Positions 15,101 through 29,100 of a stretch of 64,000 bases of DNA are shown here, piece by piece (within the stretch, counting starts at the first letter, position 1; the number at the start of each line of letters is the position of its first letter). The translations under genes and the position numbers were made by a program. A model generated the notes under the pieces. That model was not told the origin of the DNA. It made no database searches and saw only the letters and a program-made list of their open reading frames with translations. Source of the DNA: Auanema rhodensis (lineage: Eukaryota; Nematoda; Chromadorea; Rhabditida; Rhabditidae); NCBI GenBank assembly GCA_964057225.1, contig OZ059897.1, positions 20,522,001 to 20,586,000 of the forward strand. The letters run 5' to 3'.

Positions 15101-18100
15101 TTTAGATTCCTTTTTTTAAGGCAAAGACGATGGACGATGTTATTCAACGAAAAAATTAATTCTTCAGGGTGAAAATCGAGGATATAAGTGTGAACTTATA
15201 TCAGTTGATATCTCGGTGCATTTTTAAGCTAGCGCAAATCTGATAACACAGATCGACGCAGCTTAAAAATCCGCATCGAATGCACTATACTACATTGAGA
15301 AACGCTTAATACAAAAATTAGTTATGATCGTTTGAAAAATGATGCATTAGTGTATGTTGAGTTTCCATGTACACTCAACATTGCTTCCAAAAACATTTTG
15401 ACAAAAATTTTTTCGAAAAATTTCAAAATAATTTAGCAAAAAGTAGATGTTTTTAGATTCCTTTTTTTAAGGCGAAGACGATGGACGATGTTATTCAACG
15501 AAAAAATTAATTCTTCAGGGTGAAAATCGAGGATATAAGTGTGAACTTATATCAGTTGATATCTCGGTGCATTTTTAAGCTAGCGCAAATCTGATAACAC
15601 AGATCGACGCAGCTTAAAAATCCACATCGAATGCACTATACTACATGGAAGAACGCTTAATACAAAAATTAGTTATGATCGTTTGAAAAATGATGCATTA
15701 GTGTATGTTGAGTTTCCATGTACACTCAACATTGCTTCCAAAAAGATTTTGACAAAAATTTTTTCGAAAAATTTCAAAATAATTTAGCGAAAAGTAGATG
15801 TTTTTAGATTCCTTTTTTCAAGGCAAAGACGATGGACAATGTTATTCAACGAAAAAATTATTTCTTCAGGGTGAAAATCGAGGATATAAGTGTGAACTTA
15901 TATCAGTTGATATCTCGGTGCATTTTTAAGCTAGCGCAAATCTGATAACACAGATCGACGCAGCTTAAAAATCCGCATCGAATGCACTATACTACATTAA
16001 GAAACGCTTAATACAAAAATTAGTTATGATCGTTTGAAAAATGATGCATTAGTGTATGTTGAGTTTCCATGTACACTCAACATTGCTTCCAAAAACATTT
16101 TGACAAAAATTTTTTCGAAAAATTTCAAAATAATTAAGCAAAAAGTAGATGTTTTTAGATTCCTTTTTTCAAGGCAAAGACGATGGACAATGTTATTCAA
16201 CGAAAAAATTAATTCTTCAGGGTGAAAATCGAGGATATAAGTGTGAACTTATATCAGTTGATATCTCGGTACATTTTTAAGCTAGCGCAAATCTGATAAC
16301 ACAGATCGACGCAGCTTAAAAATCCGCATCGAATGCACTATACTACATGGAAGAACGCTTAATACAAAAATTAGTTATGATCGTTTGAAAAATGATGCAT
16401 TAGTGTATGTTGAGTTTCCATGTACACTCAACATTGCTTCCAAAAACATTTTGACAAAAATTTTTTCGAAAAATTTCAAAATAATTTAGCAAAAAGTAGA
16501 TGTTTTTAGATTTCTTTTTTCAAGGCAAAGACGATGGACAATGTTATTCAACGAAAAAATTATTTCTTCAGGGTGAAAATCGAGGATATAAGTGTAAACT
16601 TATATCAGTTGATATCTCGGTGCATTTTTAAGCTAGCGCAAATCTGATAACACAGATCGACGCAGCTTAAAAATCCGCATCGAATGCACTATACTACATT
16701 GAAAAACGCTTAATGCAAAAATTAGTTATGATCGTTTGAAAAATGATGCATTAGTGTATGTTGAGTTTCCATGTACACTCAACATTGCTTCCAAAAAGAT
16801 TTTGACAAAAATTTTTTCGAAAAATTTCAAAATAATTTAGCGAAAAGTAGATGTTTTTAGATTCCTTTTTTCAAGGCAAAGACGATGGACAATGTTATTC
16901 AACGAAAAAATTATTTCTTCAGGGTGAAAATCGAGGATATAAGTGTGAACTTATATCAGTTGATATCTCGGTGCATTTTTAAGCTAGCGCAAATCTGATA
17001 ACACAGATCGACGCAGCTTAAAAATCCGCATCGAATGCACTATACTACATTGAGAAACGCTTAATACAAAAATTAGTTATGATCGTTTGAAAAATGATGC
17101 ATTAGTGTATGTTGAGTTTCCATGTACACTCAACATTGCTTCCGAAAACATTTTGACAAAAATTTTTTCGAAAAATTTCAAAATAATTTAGCAAAAAGTA
17201 GATGTTTTTAGATTCCTTTTTTCAAGGCGAAGACGATGGACAATGTTATTCAACGAAAAAATTAATTCTTCAGGGTGAAAATCGAGGATATAAGTGTGAA
17301 CTTATATCAGTTGATATCTCGGTACATTTTTAAGCTAGCGCAAATCTGATAACACAGATCGACGCAGCTTAAAAATCCGCATCGAATGCACTATACTACA
17401 TGGAAGAACGCTTAATACAAAAATTAGTTATGATCGTTTGAAAAATGATGCATTAGTGTATGTTGAGTTTCCATGTACACTCAACATTGCTTCCAAAAAC
17501 ATTTTGACAAAAATTTTTTCGAAAAATTTCAAAATAATTTAGCAAAAAGTAGATGTTTTTAGATTCCTTTTTTCAAGGCAAAGACGATGGACGATGTTAT
17601 TCAACGAAAAAATTAATTCTTCAGGGTGAAAATCGAGGATATAAGTGTGAACTTATATCAGTTGATATCTCGGTGCATTTTTAAGCTAGCGCAAATCTGA
17701 TAACACAGATCGACGCAGCTTAAAAATCCGCATCGAATGCACTATACTACATGGAAGAACGCTTAATACAAAAATTAGTTATGATCGTTTGAAAAATGAT
17801 GCATTAGTGTATGTTGAGTTTCCATGTACACTCAACATTGCTTCCAAAAACATTTTGACAAAAATTTTTTCGAAAAATTTCAAAATAATTTAGCAAAAAG
17901 TAGATGTTTTTAGATTCCTTTTTTCAAGGCAAAGACGATGGACAATGTTATTCAACGAAAAAATTATTTCTTCAGGGTGAAAATCGAGGATATAAGTGTG
18001 AACTTATATCAAATGATATCTCGGTGCATTTTTAAGCTAGCGCAAATCTGATAACACAGATCGACGCAGCTTAAAAATCCGCATCGAATGCACTATACTA

Positions 18101-20946
18101 CATTGAGAAACGCTTAATACAAAAATTAGTTATGATCGTTTGAAAAATGATGCATTAGTGTATGTTGAGTTTCCATGTACACTAAACATTGCTTCCAAAA
18201 ACATTTTGACAAAAATTTTTTCGAAAAATTTCAAAATAATTTAGCAAAAAGTAGATGTTTTTAGATTCCTTTTTTCAAGGCAAAGACGATGGACGATGTT
18301 ATTCAACGAAAAAATTAATTCTTCAGGGTGAAAATCGAGGATATAAGTGTGAACTTATATCAGTTGATATCTCGGTGCATTTTTAAGCTAGCGCAAATCT
18401 GATAACACAGATCGACGCAGCTCAAAAATCCGTACGAATGCACTATACTATATTGAGAAACGCTTAATACAAAAATTAGTTATGATCGTTTGAAAAATGA
18501 TGCATTAGTGTATGTTGAGTTTCCATGTACACTCAACATTGCTTCCAAAAACATTTTGACAAAAATTTTTTCGAAAAATTTCAAAATAATTAAGCAAAAA
18601 GTAGATGTTTTTAGATTCCTTTTTTCAAGGCAAAGACGATGGACAATGTTATTCAACGAAAAAATTAATTCTTCAGGGTGAAAATCGAGGATATAAGTGT
18701 GAACTTATATCAGTTGATATCTCGGTACATTTTTAAGCTAGCGCAAATCTGATAACACAGATCGACGCAGCTTAAAAATCCGCATCGAATGCACTATACT
18801 ACATGGAAGAACGCTTAATACAAAAATTAGTTATGATCGTTTGAAAAATGATGCATTAGTGTATGTTGAGTTTCCATGTACACTCAACATTGCTTCCAAA
18901 AACATTTTGACAAAAATTTTTTCGAAAAATTTCAAAATAATTTAGCAAAAAGTAGATGTTTTTAGATTTCTTTTTTCAAGGCAAAGACGATGGACAATGT
19001 TATTCAACGAAAAAATTATTTCTTCAGGGTGAAAATCGAGGATATAAGTGTAAACTTATATCAGTTGATATCTCGGTGCATTTTTAAGCTAGCGCAAATC
19101 TGATAACACAGATCGACGCAGCTTAAAAATCCGCATCGAATGCACTATACTACATTGAGAAACGCTTAATACAAAAATTAGTTATGATCGTTTGAAAAAT
19201 GATGCATTAGTGTATGTTGAGTTTCCATGTACACTCAACATTGCTTCCAAAAACATTTTGACAAAAATTTTTTCGAAAAATTTCAAAATAATTTAGCAAA
19301 AAGTAGATGTTTTTAGATTCCTTTTTTTAAGGCGAAGACGATGGACGATGTTATTCAACGAAAAAATTAATTCTTCAGGGTGAAAATCGAGGATATAAGT
19401 GTGAACTTATATCAGTTGATATCTCGGTGCATTTTTAAGCTAGCGCAAATCTGATAACACAGATCGACGCAGCTTAAAAATCCGCATCGAATGCACTATA
19501 CTACATGGAAGAACGCTTAATACAAAAATTAGTTATGATCGTTTGAAAAATGATGCATTAGTGTATGTTGAGTTTCCATGTACACTCAACATTGCTTCCA
19601 AAAAGATTTTGACAAAAATTTTTTCGAAAAATTTCAAAATAATTTAGCGAAAAGTAGATGTTTTTAGATTCCTTTTTTCAAGGCAAAGACGATGGACAAT
19701 GTTATTCAACGAAAAAATTATTTCTTCAGGGTGAAAATCGAGGATATAAGTGTGAACTTATATCAGTTGATATCTCGGTGCATTTTTAAGCTAGCGCAAA
19801 TCTGATAACACAGATCGACGCAGCTTAAAAATCCGCATCGAATGCACTATACTACATTAAGAAACGCTTAATACAAAAATTAGTTATGATCGTTTGAAAA
19901 ATGATGCATTAGTGTATGTTGAGTTTCCATGTACACTCAACATTGCTTCCAAAAACATTTTGACAAAAATTTTTTCGAAAAATTTCAAAATAATTTAGCA
20001 AAAAGTAGATGTTTTTAGATTCCTTTTTTTAAGGCAAAGACGATGGACGATGTTATTCAACGAAAAAATTAATTCTTCAGGGTGAAAATCGAGGATATAA
20101 GTGTGAACTTATATCAGTTGATATCTCGGTGCATTTTTAAGCTAGCGCAAATCTGATAACACAGATCGACGCAGCTTAAAAATCCGCATCGAATGCACTA
20201 TACTACATGGAAGAACGCTTAATACAAAAATTAGTTATGATCGTTTGAAAAATGATGCATTAGTGTATGTTGAGTTTCCATGTACACTCAACATTGCTTC
20301 CAAAAACATTTTGACAAAAATTTTTTCGAAAAATTTCAAAATAATTTAGCAAAAAGTAGATGTTTTTAGATTCCTTTTTTCAAGGCAAAGACGATGGACA
20401 ATGTTATTCTACGAAAAAATTATTTCTTCAGGGTGAAAATCGAGGATATAAGTGTGAACTTATATCAGTTGATATCTCGGTGCATTTTTAAGCTAGCGCA
20501 AATCTGATAACACAGATCGACGCAGCTTAAAAATCCGCATCGAATGCACTATACTACATTGAGAAACGCTTAATACAAAAATTAGTTATGATCGTTTGAA
20601 AAATGATGCATTAGTGTATGTTGAGTTTCCATGTACACTCAACATTGCTTCCAAAAACATTTTGACAAAAATTTTTTCGAAAAATTTCAAAATAATTTAG
20701 CAAAAAGTAGATGTTTTTAGATTCCTTTTTTCAAGGCAAAGACGATGGACGATGTTATTCAACGAAAAAATTAATTCTTCAGGGTGAAAATCGAGGATAT
20801 AAGTGTGAACTTATATCAGTTGATATCTCGGTGCATTTTTAAGCTAGCGCAAATCTGATAACACAGATCGACGCAGCTTAAAAATCCGCATCGAATGCAC
20901 TATACTATATTGAGAAACGCTAAATACAAAAATTAGTTATGATCGT
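11121..20946 (+). repeat. Alternating 7-monomer units forming a 14-monomer superunit (4913 bp)
   Basis: Four consecutive 7-monomer units start at 11121, 13577, 16034 and 18490. Each begins with a subtype having AATTAAGC (no in-frame TAG) followed by one with AGATTTCTTT. Units one and three share one internal order, including the rare ATATCAAATGATAT at 13098 and 18011 (4913 bp apart). Units two and four share another order, with TTTAAGGCGAAG followed by CCAAAAAGATTT. The fourth unit diverges from the second in its last two or three monomers. The two interleaved unit types imply a repeat of about 14 monomers. Confidence 0.75.
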
Positions 20947-21999
20947 TTGAAAAATGATGCATTAGTGTATGTTGAGTTTCCATGTACACTCAACATTGCT
21001 TCCAAAAACATTTTGACAAAAATTTTTTCGAAAAATTTCAAAATAATTAAGCAAAAAGTAGATGTTTTTAGATTCCTTTTTTCAAGGCAAAGACGATGGA
21101 CAATGTTATTCAACGAAAAAATTAATTCTTCAGGGTGAAAATCGAGGATATAAGTGTGAACTTATATCAGTTGATATCTCGGTACATTTTTAAGCTAGCG
21201 CAAATCTGATAACACAGATCGACGCAGCTTAAAAATCCGCATCGAATGCACTATACTACATGGAAGAACGCTTAATACAAAAATTAGTTATGATCGTTTG
21301 AAAAATGATGCATTAGTGTATGTTGAGTTTCCATGTACACTCAACATTGCTTCCAAAAACATTTTGACAAAAATTTTTTCGAAAAATTTCAAAATAATTA
21401 AGCAAAAAGTAGATGTTTTTAGATTCCTTTTTTCAAGGCAAAGACGATGGACAATGTTATTCAACGAAAAAATTAATTCTTCAGGGTGAAAATCGAGGAT
21501 ATAAGTGTGAACTTATATCAGTTGATATCTCGGTACATTTTTAAGCTAGCGCAAATCTGATAACACAGATCGACGCAGCTTAAAAATCCGCATCGAATGC
21601 ACTATACTACATGGAAGAACGCTTAATACAAAAATTAGTTATGATCGTTTGAAAAATGATGCATTAGTGTATGTTGAGTTTCCATGTACACTCAACATTG
21701 CTTCCAAAAACATTTTGACAAAAATTTTTTCGAAAAATTTCAAAATAATTTAGCAAAAAGTAGATGTTTTTAGATTTCTTTTTTCAAGGCAAAGACGATG
21801 GACAATGTTATTCAACGAAAAAATTATTTCTTCAGGGTGAAAATCGAGGATATAAGTGTAAACTTATATCAGTTGATATCTCGGTGCATTTTTGAGCTAG
21901 CGCAAATCTGATAACACAGATCGACGCAGCTTAAAAATCCGCATCGAATGCACTATACTACATTAAGAAACGCTTAATACAAAAATTAGTTATGATCGT

Positions 22000-24900
22000 T
22001 TGAAAAATGATGCATTAGTGTATGTTGAGTTTCCATGTACACTCAACATTGCTTCCAAAAACATTTTGACAAAAATTTTTTCGAAAAATTTCAAAATAAT
22101 TTAGCAAAAAGTAGATGTTTTTAGATTCCTTTTTTCAAGGCAAAGACGATGGACAATGTTATTTAACGAAAAAATTAATTCTTCAGGGTGAAAATCGAGG
22201 ATAAAAGTGTAAACTTATATCAGTTGATATCTCGGTACATTTTTAAGCTAGCGCAAATCTGATAACACAGATCGACGCAGCTTAAAAATCCGCATCGAAT
22301 GCACTATACTACATTAAGAAACGCTTAATACAAAAATTAGTTATGATCGTTTGAAAAATGATGCATTAGTGTATGTTGAGTTTCCATGTACACTCAACAT
22401 TGCTTCCAAAAACATTTTGACAAAAATTTTTTCGAAAAATTTCAAAATAATTTAGCAAAAAGTAGATGTTTTTAGATTCCTTTTTTCAAGGCAAAGACGA
22501 TGGACAATGTTATTCAACGAAAAAATTAATTCTTCAGGGTGAAAATCGAGGATATAAGTGTGAACTTATATCAGTTGATATCTCGGTACATTTTTAAGCT
22601 AGCGCAAATCTGATAACACAGATCGACGCAGCTTAAAAATCCGCATCGAATGCACTATACTACATGGAAGAACGCTTAATACAGAAATTAGTTATGATCG
22701 TTTGAAAAATGATGCATTAGTGTATGTTGAGTTTCCATGTACACTCAACATTGCTTCCAAAAACATTTTGACAAAAATTTTTTCGAAAAATTTCAGAATA
22801 ATTTAGCAAAAAGTAGATGTTTTTAGATTCCTTTTTTCAAGGCAAAGACGATGAACAATGTTATTCAACGAAAAAATTAATTCTTCAGGGTGAAAATCGA
22901 GGATATAAGTGTAAACTTATATCAGTTGATATCTCGGTGCATTTTTAAGCTAGCGCAAAACTGATAACACAGATCGACGCAGCTTAAAAATCCGCATCGA
23001 ATGCACTATACTACATTAAGAAACGCTTAATACAACAATTAGTTATGATCGTTTGAAAAATGATGCATTAGTGTATGTTGAGTTTCCATGTACACTCAAC
23101 ATTGCTTCCAAAAACATTTTGACAAAAATTTTTTCGAAAAATTTCAAAATAATTTAGCAAAAAGTAGATGTTTTTAGATTCCTTTTTTTAAGGCAAAGAC
23201 GATGGACGATGTTATTCAACGAAAAAATTAATTCTTCAGGGTGAAAATCGAGGATATAAGTGTGAACTTATATCAGTTGATATCTCGGTGCATTTTTAAG
23301 CTAGCGCAAATCTGATAACACAGATCGACGCAGCTTAAAAATCCGCATCGAATGCACTATACTACATGGAAGAACGCTTAATACAAAAATTAGTTATGAT
23401 CGTTTGAAAAATGATGCATTAGTGTATGTTGAGTTTCCATGTACACTCAACATTGCTTCCAAAAACATTTTGACAAAAATTTTTTCGAAAAATTTCAAAA
23501 TAATTTAGCAAAAAGTAGATGTTTTTAGATTCCTTTTTTCAAGGCAAAGACGATGGACAATGTTATTCTACGAAAAAATTATTTCTTCAGGGTGAAAATC
23601 GAGGATATAAGTGTGAACTTATATCAGTTGATATCTCGGTGCATTTTTAAGCTAGCGCAAATCTGATAACACAGATCGACGCAGCTTAAAAATCCGCATC
23701 GAATGCACTATACTACATTGAGAAACGCTTAATACAAAAATTAGTTATGATCGTTTGAAAAATGATGCATTAGTGTATGTTGAGTTTCCATGTACACTCA
23801 ACATTGCTTCCAAAAACATTTTGACAAAAATTTTTTCGAAAAATTTCAAAATAATTTAGCAAAAAGTAGATGTTTTTAGATTCCTTTTTTCAAGGCAAAG
23901 ACGATGGACGATGTTATTCAACGAAAAAATTAATTCTTCAGGGTGAAAATCGAGGATATAAGTGTGAACTTATATCAGTTGATATCTCGGTGCATTTTTA
24001 AGCTAGCGCAAATCTGATAACACAGATCGACGCAGCTTAAAAATCCGCATCGAATGCACTATACTATATTGAGAAACGCTAAATACAAAAATTAGTTATG
24101 ATCGTTTGAAAAATGATGCATTAGTGTATGTTGAGTTTCCATGTACACTCAACATTGCTTCCAAAAACATTTTGACAAAAATTTTTTCGAAAAATTTCAA
24201 AATAATTAAGCAAAAAGTAGATGTTTTTAGATTCCTTTTTTCAAGGCAAAGACGATGGACAATGTTATTCAACGAAAAAATTAATTCTTCAGGGTGAAAA
24301 TCGAGGATATAAGTGTGAACTTATATCAGTTGATATCTCGGTACATTTTTAAGCTAGCGCAAATCTGATAACACAGATCGACGCAGCTTAAAAATCCGCA
24401 TCGAATACACTATACTACATGGAAGAACGCTTAATACAAAAATTAGTTATGATCGTTTGAAAAATGATGCATTAGTGTATGTTGAGTTTCCATGTACACT
24501 CAACATTGCTTCCAAAAACATTTTGACAAAAATTTTTTCGAAAAATTTCAAAATAATTTAGCAAAAAGTAGATGTTTTTAGATTCCTTTTTTCAAGGCAA
24601 AGACGATGGACGATGTTATTCAACGAAAAAATTAATTCTTCAGGGTGAAAATCGAGGATATAAGTGTGAACTTATATCAGTTGATATCTCGGTGCATTTT
24701 TAAGCTAGCGCAAATCTGATAACACAGATCGACGCAGCTTAAAAATCCGCATCGAATGCACTATACTATATTGAGAAACGCTAAATACAAAAATTAGTTA
24801 TGATCGTTTGAAAAATGATGCATTAGTGTATGTTGAGTTTCCATGTACACTCAACATTGCTTCCAAAAACATTTTGACAAAAATTTTTTCGAAAAATTTC

Positions 24901-27900
24901 AAAATAATTAAGCAAAAAGTAGATGTTTTTAGATTCCTTTTTTCAAGGCAAAGACGATGGACAATGTTATTCAACGAAAAAATTAATTCTTCAGGGTGAA
25001 AATCGAGGATATAAGTGTGAACTTATATCAGTTGATATCTCGGTACATTTTTAAGCTAGCGCAAATCTGATAACACAGATCGACGCAGCTTAAAAATCCG
25101 CATCGAATACACTATACTACATGGAAGAACGCTTAATACAAAAATTAGTTATGATCGTTTGAAAAATGATGCATTAGTGTATGTTGAGTTTCCATGTACA
25201 CTCAACATTGCTTCCAAAAACATTTTGACAAAAATTTTTTCGAAAAATTTCAAAATAATTTAGCAAAAAGTAGATGTTTTTAGATTTCTTTTTTCAAGGC
25301 AAAGACGATGGACAATGTTATTCAACGAAAAAATTATTTCTTCAGGGTGAAAATCGAGGATATAAGTGTAAACTTATATCAGTTGATATCTCGGTGCATT
25401 TTTAAGCTAGCGCAAATCTGATAACACAGATCGACGCAGCTTAAACATCCGCATCGAATGCACTATACTACATTAAGAAACGCTTAATACAAAAATTAGT
25501 TATGATCGTTTGAAAAATGATGCATTAGTGTATGTTGAGTTTCCATGTACACTCAACATTGCTTCCAAAAACATTTTGACAAAAATTTTTTCGAAAAATT
25601 TCAAAATAATTTAGCAAAAAGTAGATGTTTTTAGATTCCTTTTTTCAAGGCAAAGACGATGGACAATGTTATTTAACGAAAAAATTAATTCTTCAGGGTG
25701 AAAATCGAGGATAAAAGTGTAAACTTATATCAGTTGATATCTCGGTACATTTTTAAGCTAGCGCAAATCTGATAACACAGATCGACGCAGCTTAAAAATC
25801 CGCATCGAATGCACTATACTACATTAAGAAACGCTTAATACAAAAATTAGTTATGATCGTTTGAAAAATGATGCATTAGTGTATGTTGAGTTTCCATGTA
25901 CACTCAACATTGCTTCCAAAAACATTTTGACAAAAATTTTTTCGAAAAATTTCAAAATAATTTAGCAAAAAGTAGATGTTTTTAGATTCCTTTTTTCAAG
26001 GCAAAGACGATGGACAATGTTATTCTACGAAAAAATTATTTCTTCAGGGTGAAAATCGAGGATATAAGTGTGAACTTATATCAGTTGATATCTCGGTGCA
26101 TTTTTAAGCTAGCGCAAATCTGATAACACAGATCGACGCAGCTTAAAAATCCGCATCGAATGCACTATACTACATTGAGAAACGCTTAATACAAAAATTA
26201 GTTATGATCGTTTGAAAAATGATGCATTAGTGTATGTTGAGTTTCCATGTACACTCAACATTGCTTCCAAAAACATTTTGACAAAAATTTTTTCGAAAAA
26301 TTTCAAAATAATTTAGCAAAAAGTAGATGTTTTTAGATTCCTTTTTTCAAGGCAAAGACGATGGACGATGTTATTCAACGAAAAAATTAATTCTTCAGGG
26401 TGAAAATCGAGGATATAAGTGTGAACTTATATCAGTTGATATCTCGGTGCATTTTTAAGCTAGCGCAAATCTGATAACACAGATCGACGCAGCTTAAAAA
26501 TCCGCATCGAATGCACTATACTATATTGAGAAACGCTAAATACAAAAATTAGTTATGATCGTTTGAAAAATGATGCATTAGTGTATGTTGAGTTTCCATG
26601 TACACTCAACATTGCTTCCAAAAACATTTTGACAAAAATTTTTTCGAAAAATTTCAAAATAATTAAGCAAAAAGTAGATGTTTTTAGATTCCTTTTTTCA
26701 AGGCAAAGACGATGGACAATGTTATTCAACGAAAAAATTAATTCTTCAGGGTGAAAATCGAGGATATAAGTGTGAACTTATATCAGTTGATATCTCGGTA
26801 CATTTTTAAGCTAGCGCAAATCTGATAACACAGATCGACGCAGCTTAAAAATCCGCATCGAATACACTATACTACATGGAAGAACGCTTAATACAAAAAT
26901 TAGTTATGATCGTTTGAAAAATGATGCATTAGTGTATGTTGAGTTTCCATGTACACTCAACATTGCTTCCAAAAACATTTTGACAAAAATTTTTTCGAAA
27001 AATTTCAAAATAATTTAGCAAAAAGTAGATGTTTTTAGATTCCTTTTTTCAAGGCAAAGACGATGGACGATGTTATTCAACGAAAAAATTAATTCTTCAG
27101 GGTGAAAATCGAGGATATAAGTGTGAACTTATATCAGTTGATATCTCGGTGCATTTTTAAGCTAGCGCAAATCTGATAACACAGATCGACGCAGCTTAAA
27201 AATCCGCATCGAATGCACTATACTATATTGAGAAACGCTAAATACAAAAATTAGTTATGATCGTTTGAAAAATGATGCATTAGTGTATGTTGAGTTTCCA
27301 TGTACACTCAACATTGCTTCCAAAAACATTTTGACAAAAATTTTTTCGAAAAATTTCAAAATAATTAAGCAAAAAGTAGATGTTTTTAGATTCCTTTTTT
27401 CAAGGCAAAGACGATGGACAATGTTATTCAACGAAAAAATTAATTCTTCAGGGTGAAAATCGAGGATATAAGTGTGAACTTATATCAGTTGATATCTCGG
27501 TACATTTTTAAGCTAGCGCAAATCTGATAACACAGATCGACGCAGCTTAAAAATCCGCATCGAATACACTATACTACATGGAAGAACGCTTAATACAAAA
27601 ATTAGTTATGATCGTTTGAAAAATGATGCATTAGTGTATGTTGAGTTTCCATGTACACTCAACATTGCTTCCAAAAACATTTTGACAAAAATTTTTTCGA
27701 AAAATTTCAAAATAATTTAGCAAAAAGTAGATGTTTTTAGATTTCTTTTTTCAAGGCAAAGACGATGGACAATGTTATTCAACGAAAAAATTATTTCTTC
27801 AGGGTGAAAATCGAGGATATAAGTGTAAACTTATATCAGTTGATATCTCGGTGCATTTTTAAGCTAGCGCAAATCTGATAACACAGATCGACGCAGCTTA

Positions 27901-29100
27901 AACATCCGCATCGAATGCACTATACTACATTAAGAAACGCTTAATACAAAAATTAGTTATGATCGTTTGAAAAATGATGCATTAGTGTATGTTGAGTTTC
28001 CATGTACACTCAACATTGCTTCCAAAAACATTTTGACAAAAATTTTTTCGAAAAATTTCAAAATAATTTAGCAAAAAGTAGATGTTTTTAGATTCCTTTT
28101 TTCAAGGCAAAGACGATGGACAATGTTATTTAACGAAAAAATTAATTCTTCAGGGTGAAAATCGAGGATAAAAGTGTAAACTTATATCAGTTGATATCTC
28201 GGTACATTTTTAAGCTAGCGCAAATCTGATAACACAGATCGACGCAGCTTAAAAATCCGCATCGAATGCACTATACTACATTAAGAAACGCTTAATACAA
28301 AAATTAGTTATGATCGTTTGAAAAATGATGCATTAGTGTATGTTGAGTTTCCATGTACACTCAACATTGCTTCCAAAAACATTTTGACAAAAATTTTTTC
28401 GAAAAATTTCAAAATAATTTAGCAAAAAGTAGATGTTTTTAGATTCCTTTTTTCAAGGCAAAGACGATGGACAATGTTATTCAACGAAAAAATTAATTCT
28501 TCAGGGTGAAAATCGAGGATATAAGTGTGAACTTATATCAGTTGATATCTCGGTACATTTTTAAGCTAGCGCAAATCTGATAACACAGATCGACGCAGCT
28601 TAAAAATCCGCATCGAATGCACTATACTACATGGAAGAACGCTTAATACAGAAATTAGTTATGATCGTTTGAAAAATGATGCATTAGTGTATCTTGAGTT
28701 TCCATGTACACTCAACATTGCTTCCAAAAACATTTTGACAAAAATTTTTTCGAAAAATTTCAGAATAATTTAGCAAAAAGTAGATGTTTTTAGATTCCTT
28801 TTTTCAAGGCAAAGACGATGAACAATGTTATTCAACGAAAAAATTAATTCTTCAGGGTGAAAATCGAGGATATAAGTGTAAACTTATATCAGTTGATATC
28901 TCGGTGCATTTTTAAGCTAGCGCAAAACTGATAACACAGATCGACGCAGCTTAAAAATCCGCATCGAATGCACTATACTACATTAAGAAACGCTTAATAC
29001 AAAAATTAGTTATGATCGTTTGAAAAATGATGCATTAGTGTATGTTGAGTTTCCATGTACACTCAACATTGCTTCCAAAAACATTTTGACAAAAATTTTT
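22000..29100 (+). repeat. 7-monomer repeats (2457 bp) and a 17-monomer displacement (5967 bp)
   Basis: Monomers at 24106-25860 recur at 26563-28317. Shared rare changes include CGAATACAC and TTAAACATCC, the latter at 25441 and 27898 (2457 bp apart). In addition, a group with CAGAAATTAG, TTTCAGAATA, GATGAACAATG and CGCAAAACTG at about 22684-22963 recurs at about 28651-28930, 5967 bp (17 monomers) away. Nested duplications of different sizes therefore overlap in this block. Confidence 0.75.

Noticed and set aside
7615-27456. Repeated 63-codon open frames in some satellite monomers (also at 59132)
   Set aside because: They begin at TTG, not ATG, and exist only where the usual TAG in AATTTAGC is changed (AATTAAGC, AATTCAGC, AATTTGGC). 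Most monomers have the stop. The pattern follows subtype ancestry, not coding constraint.
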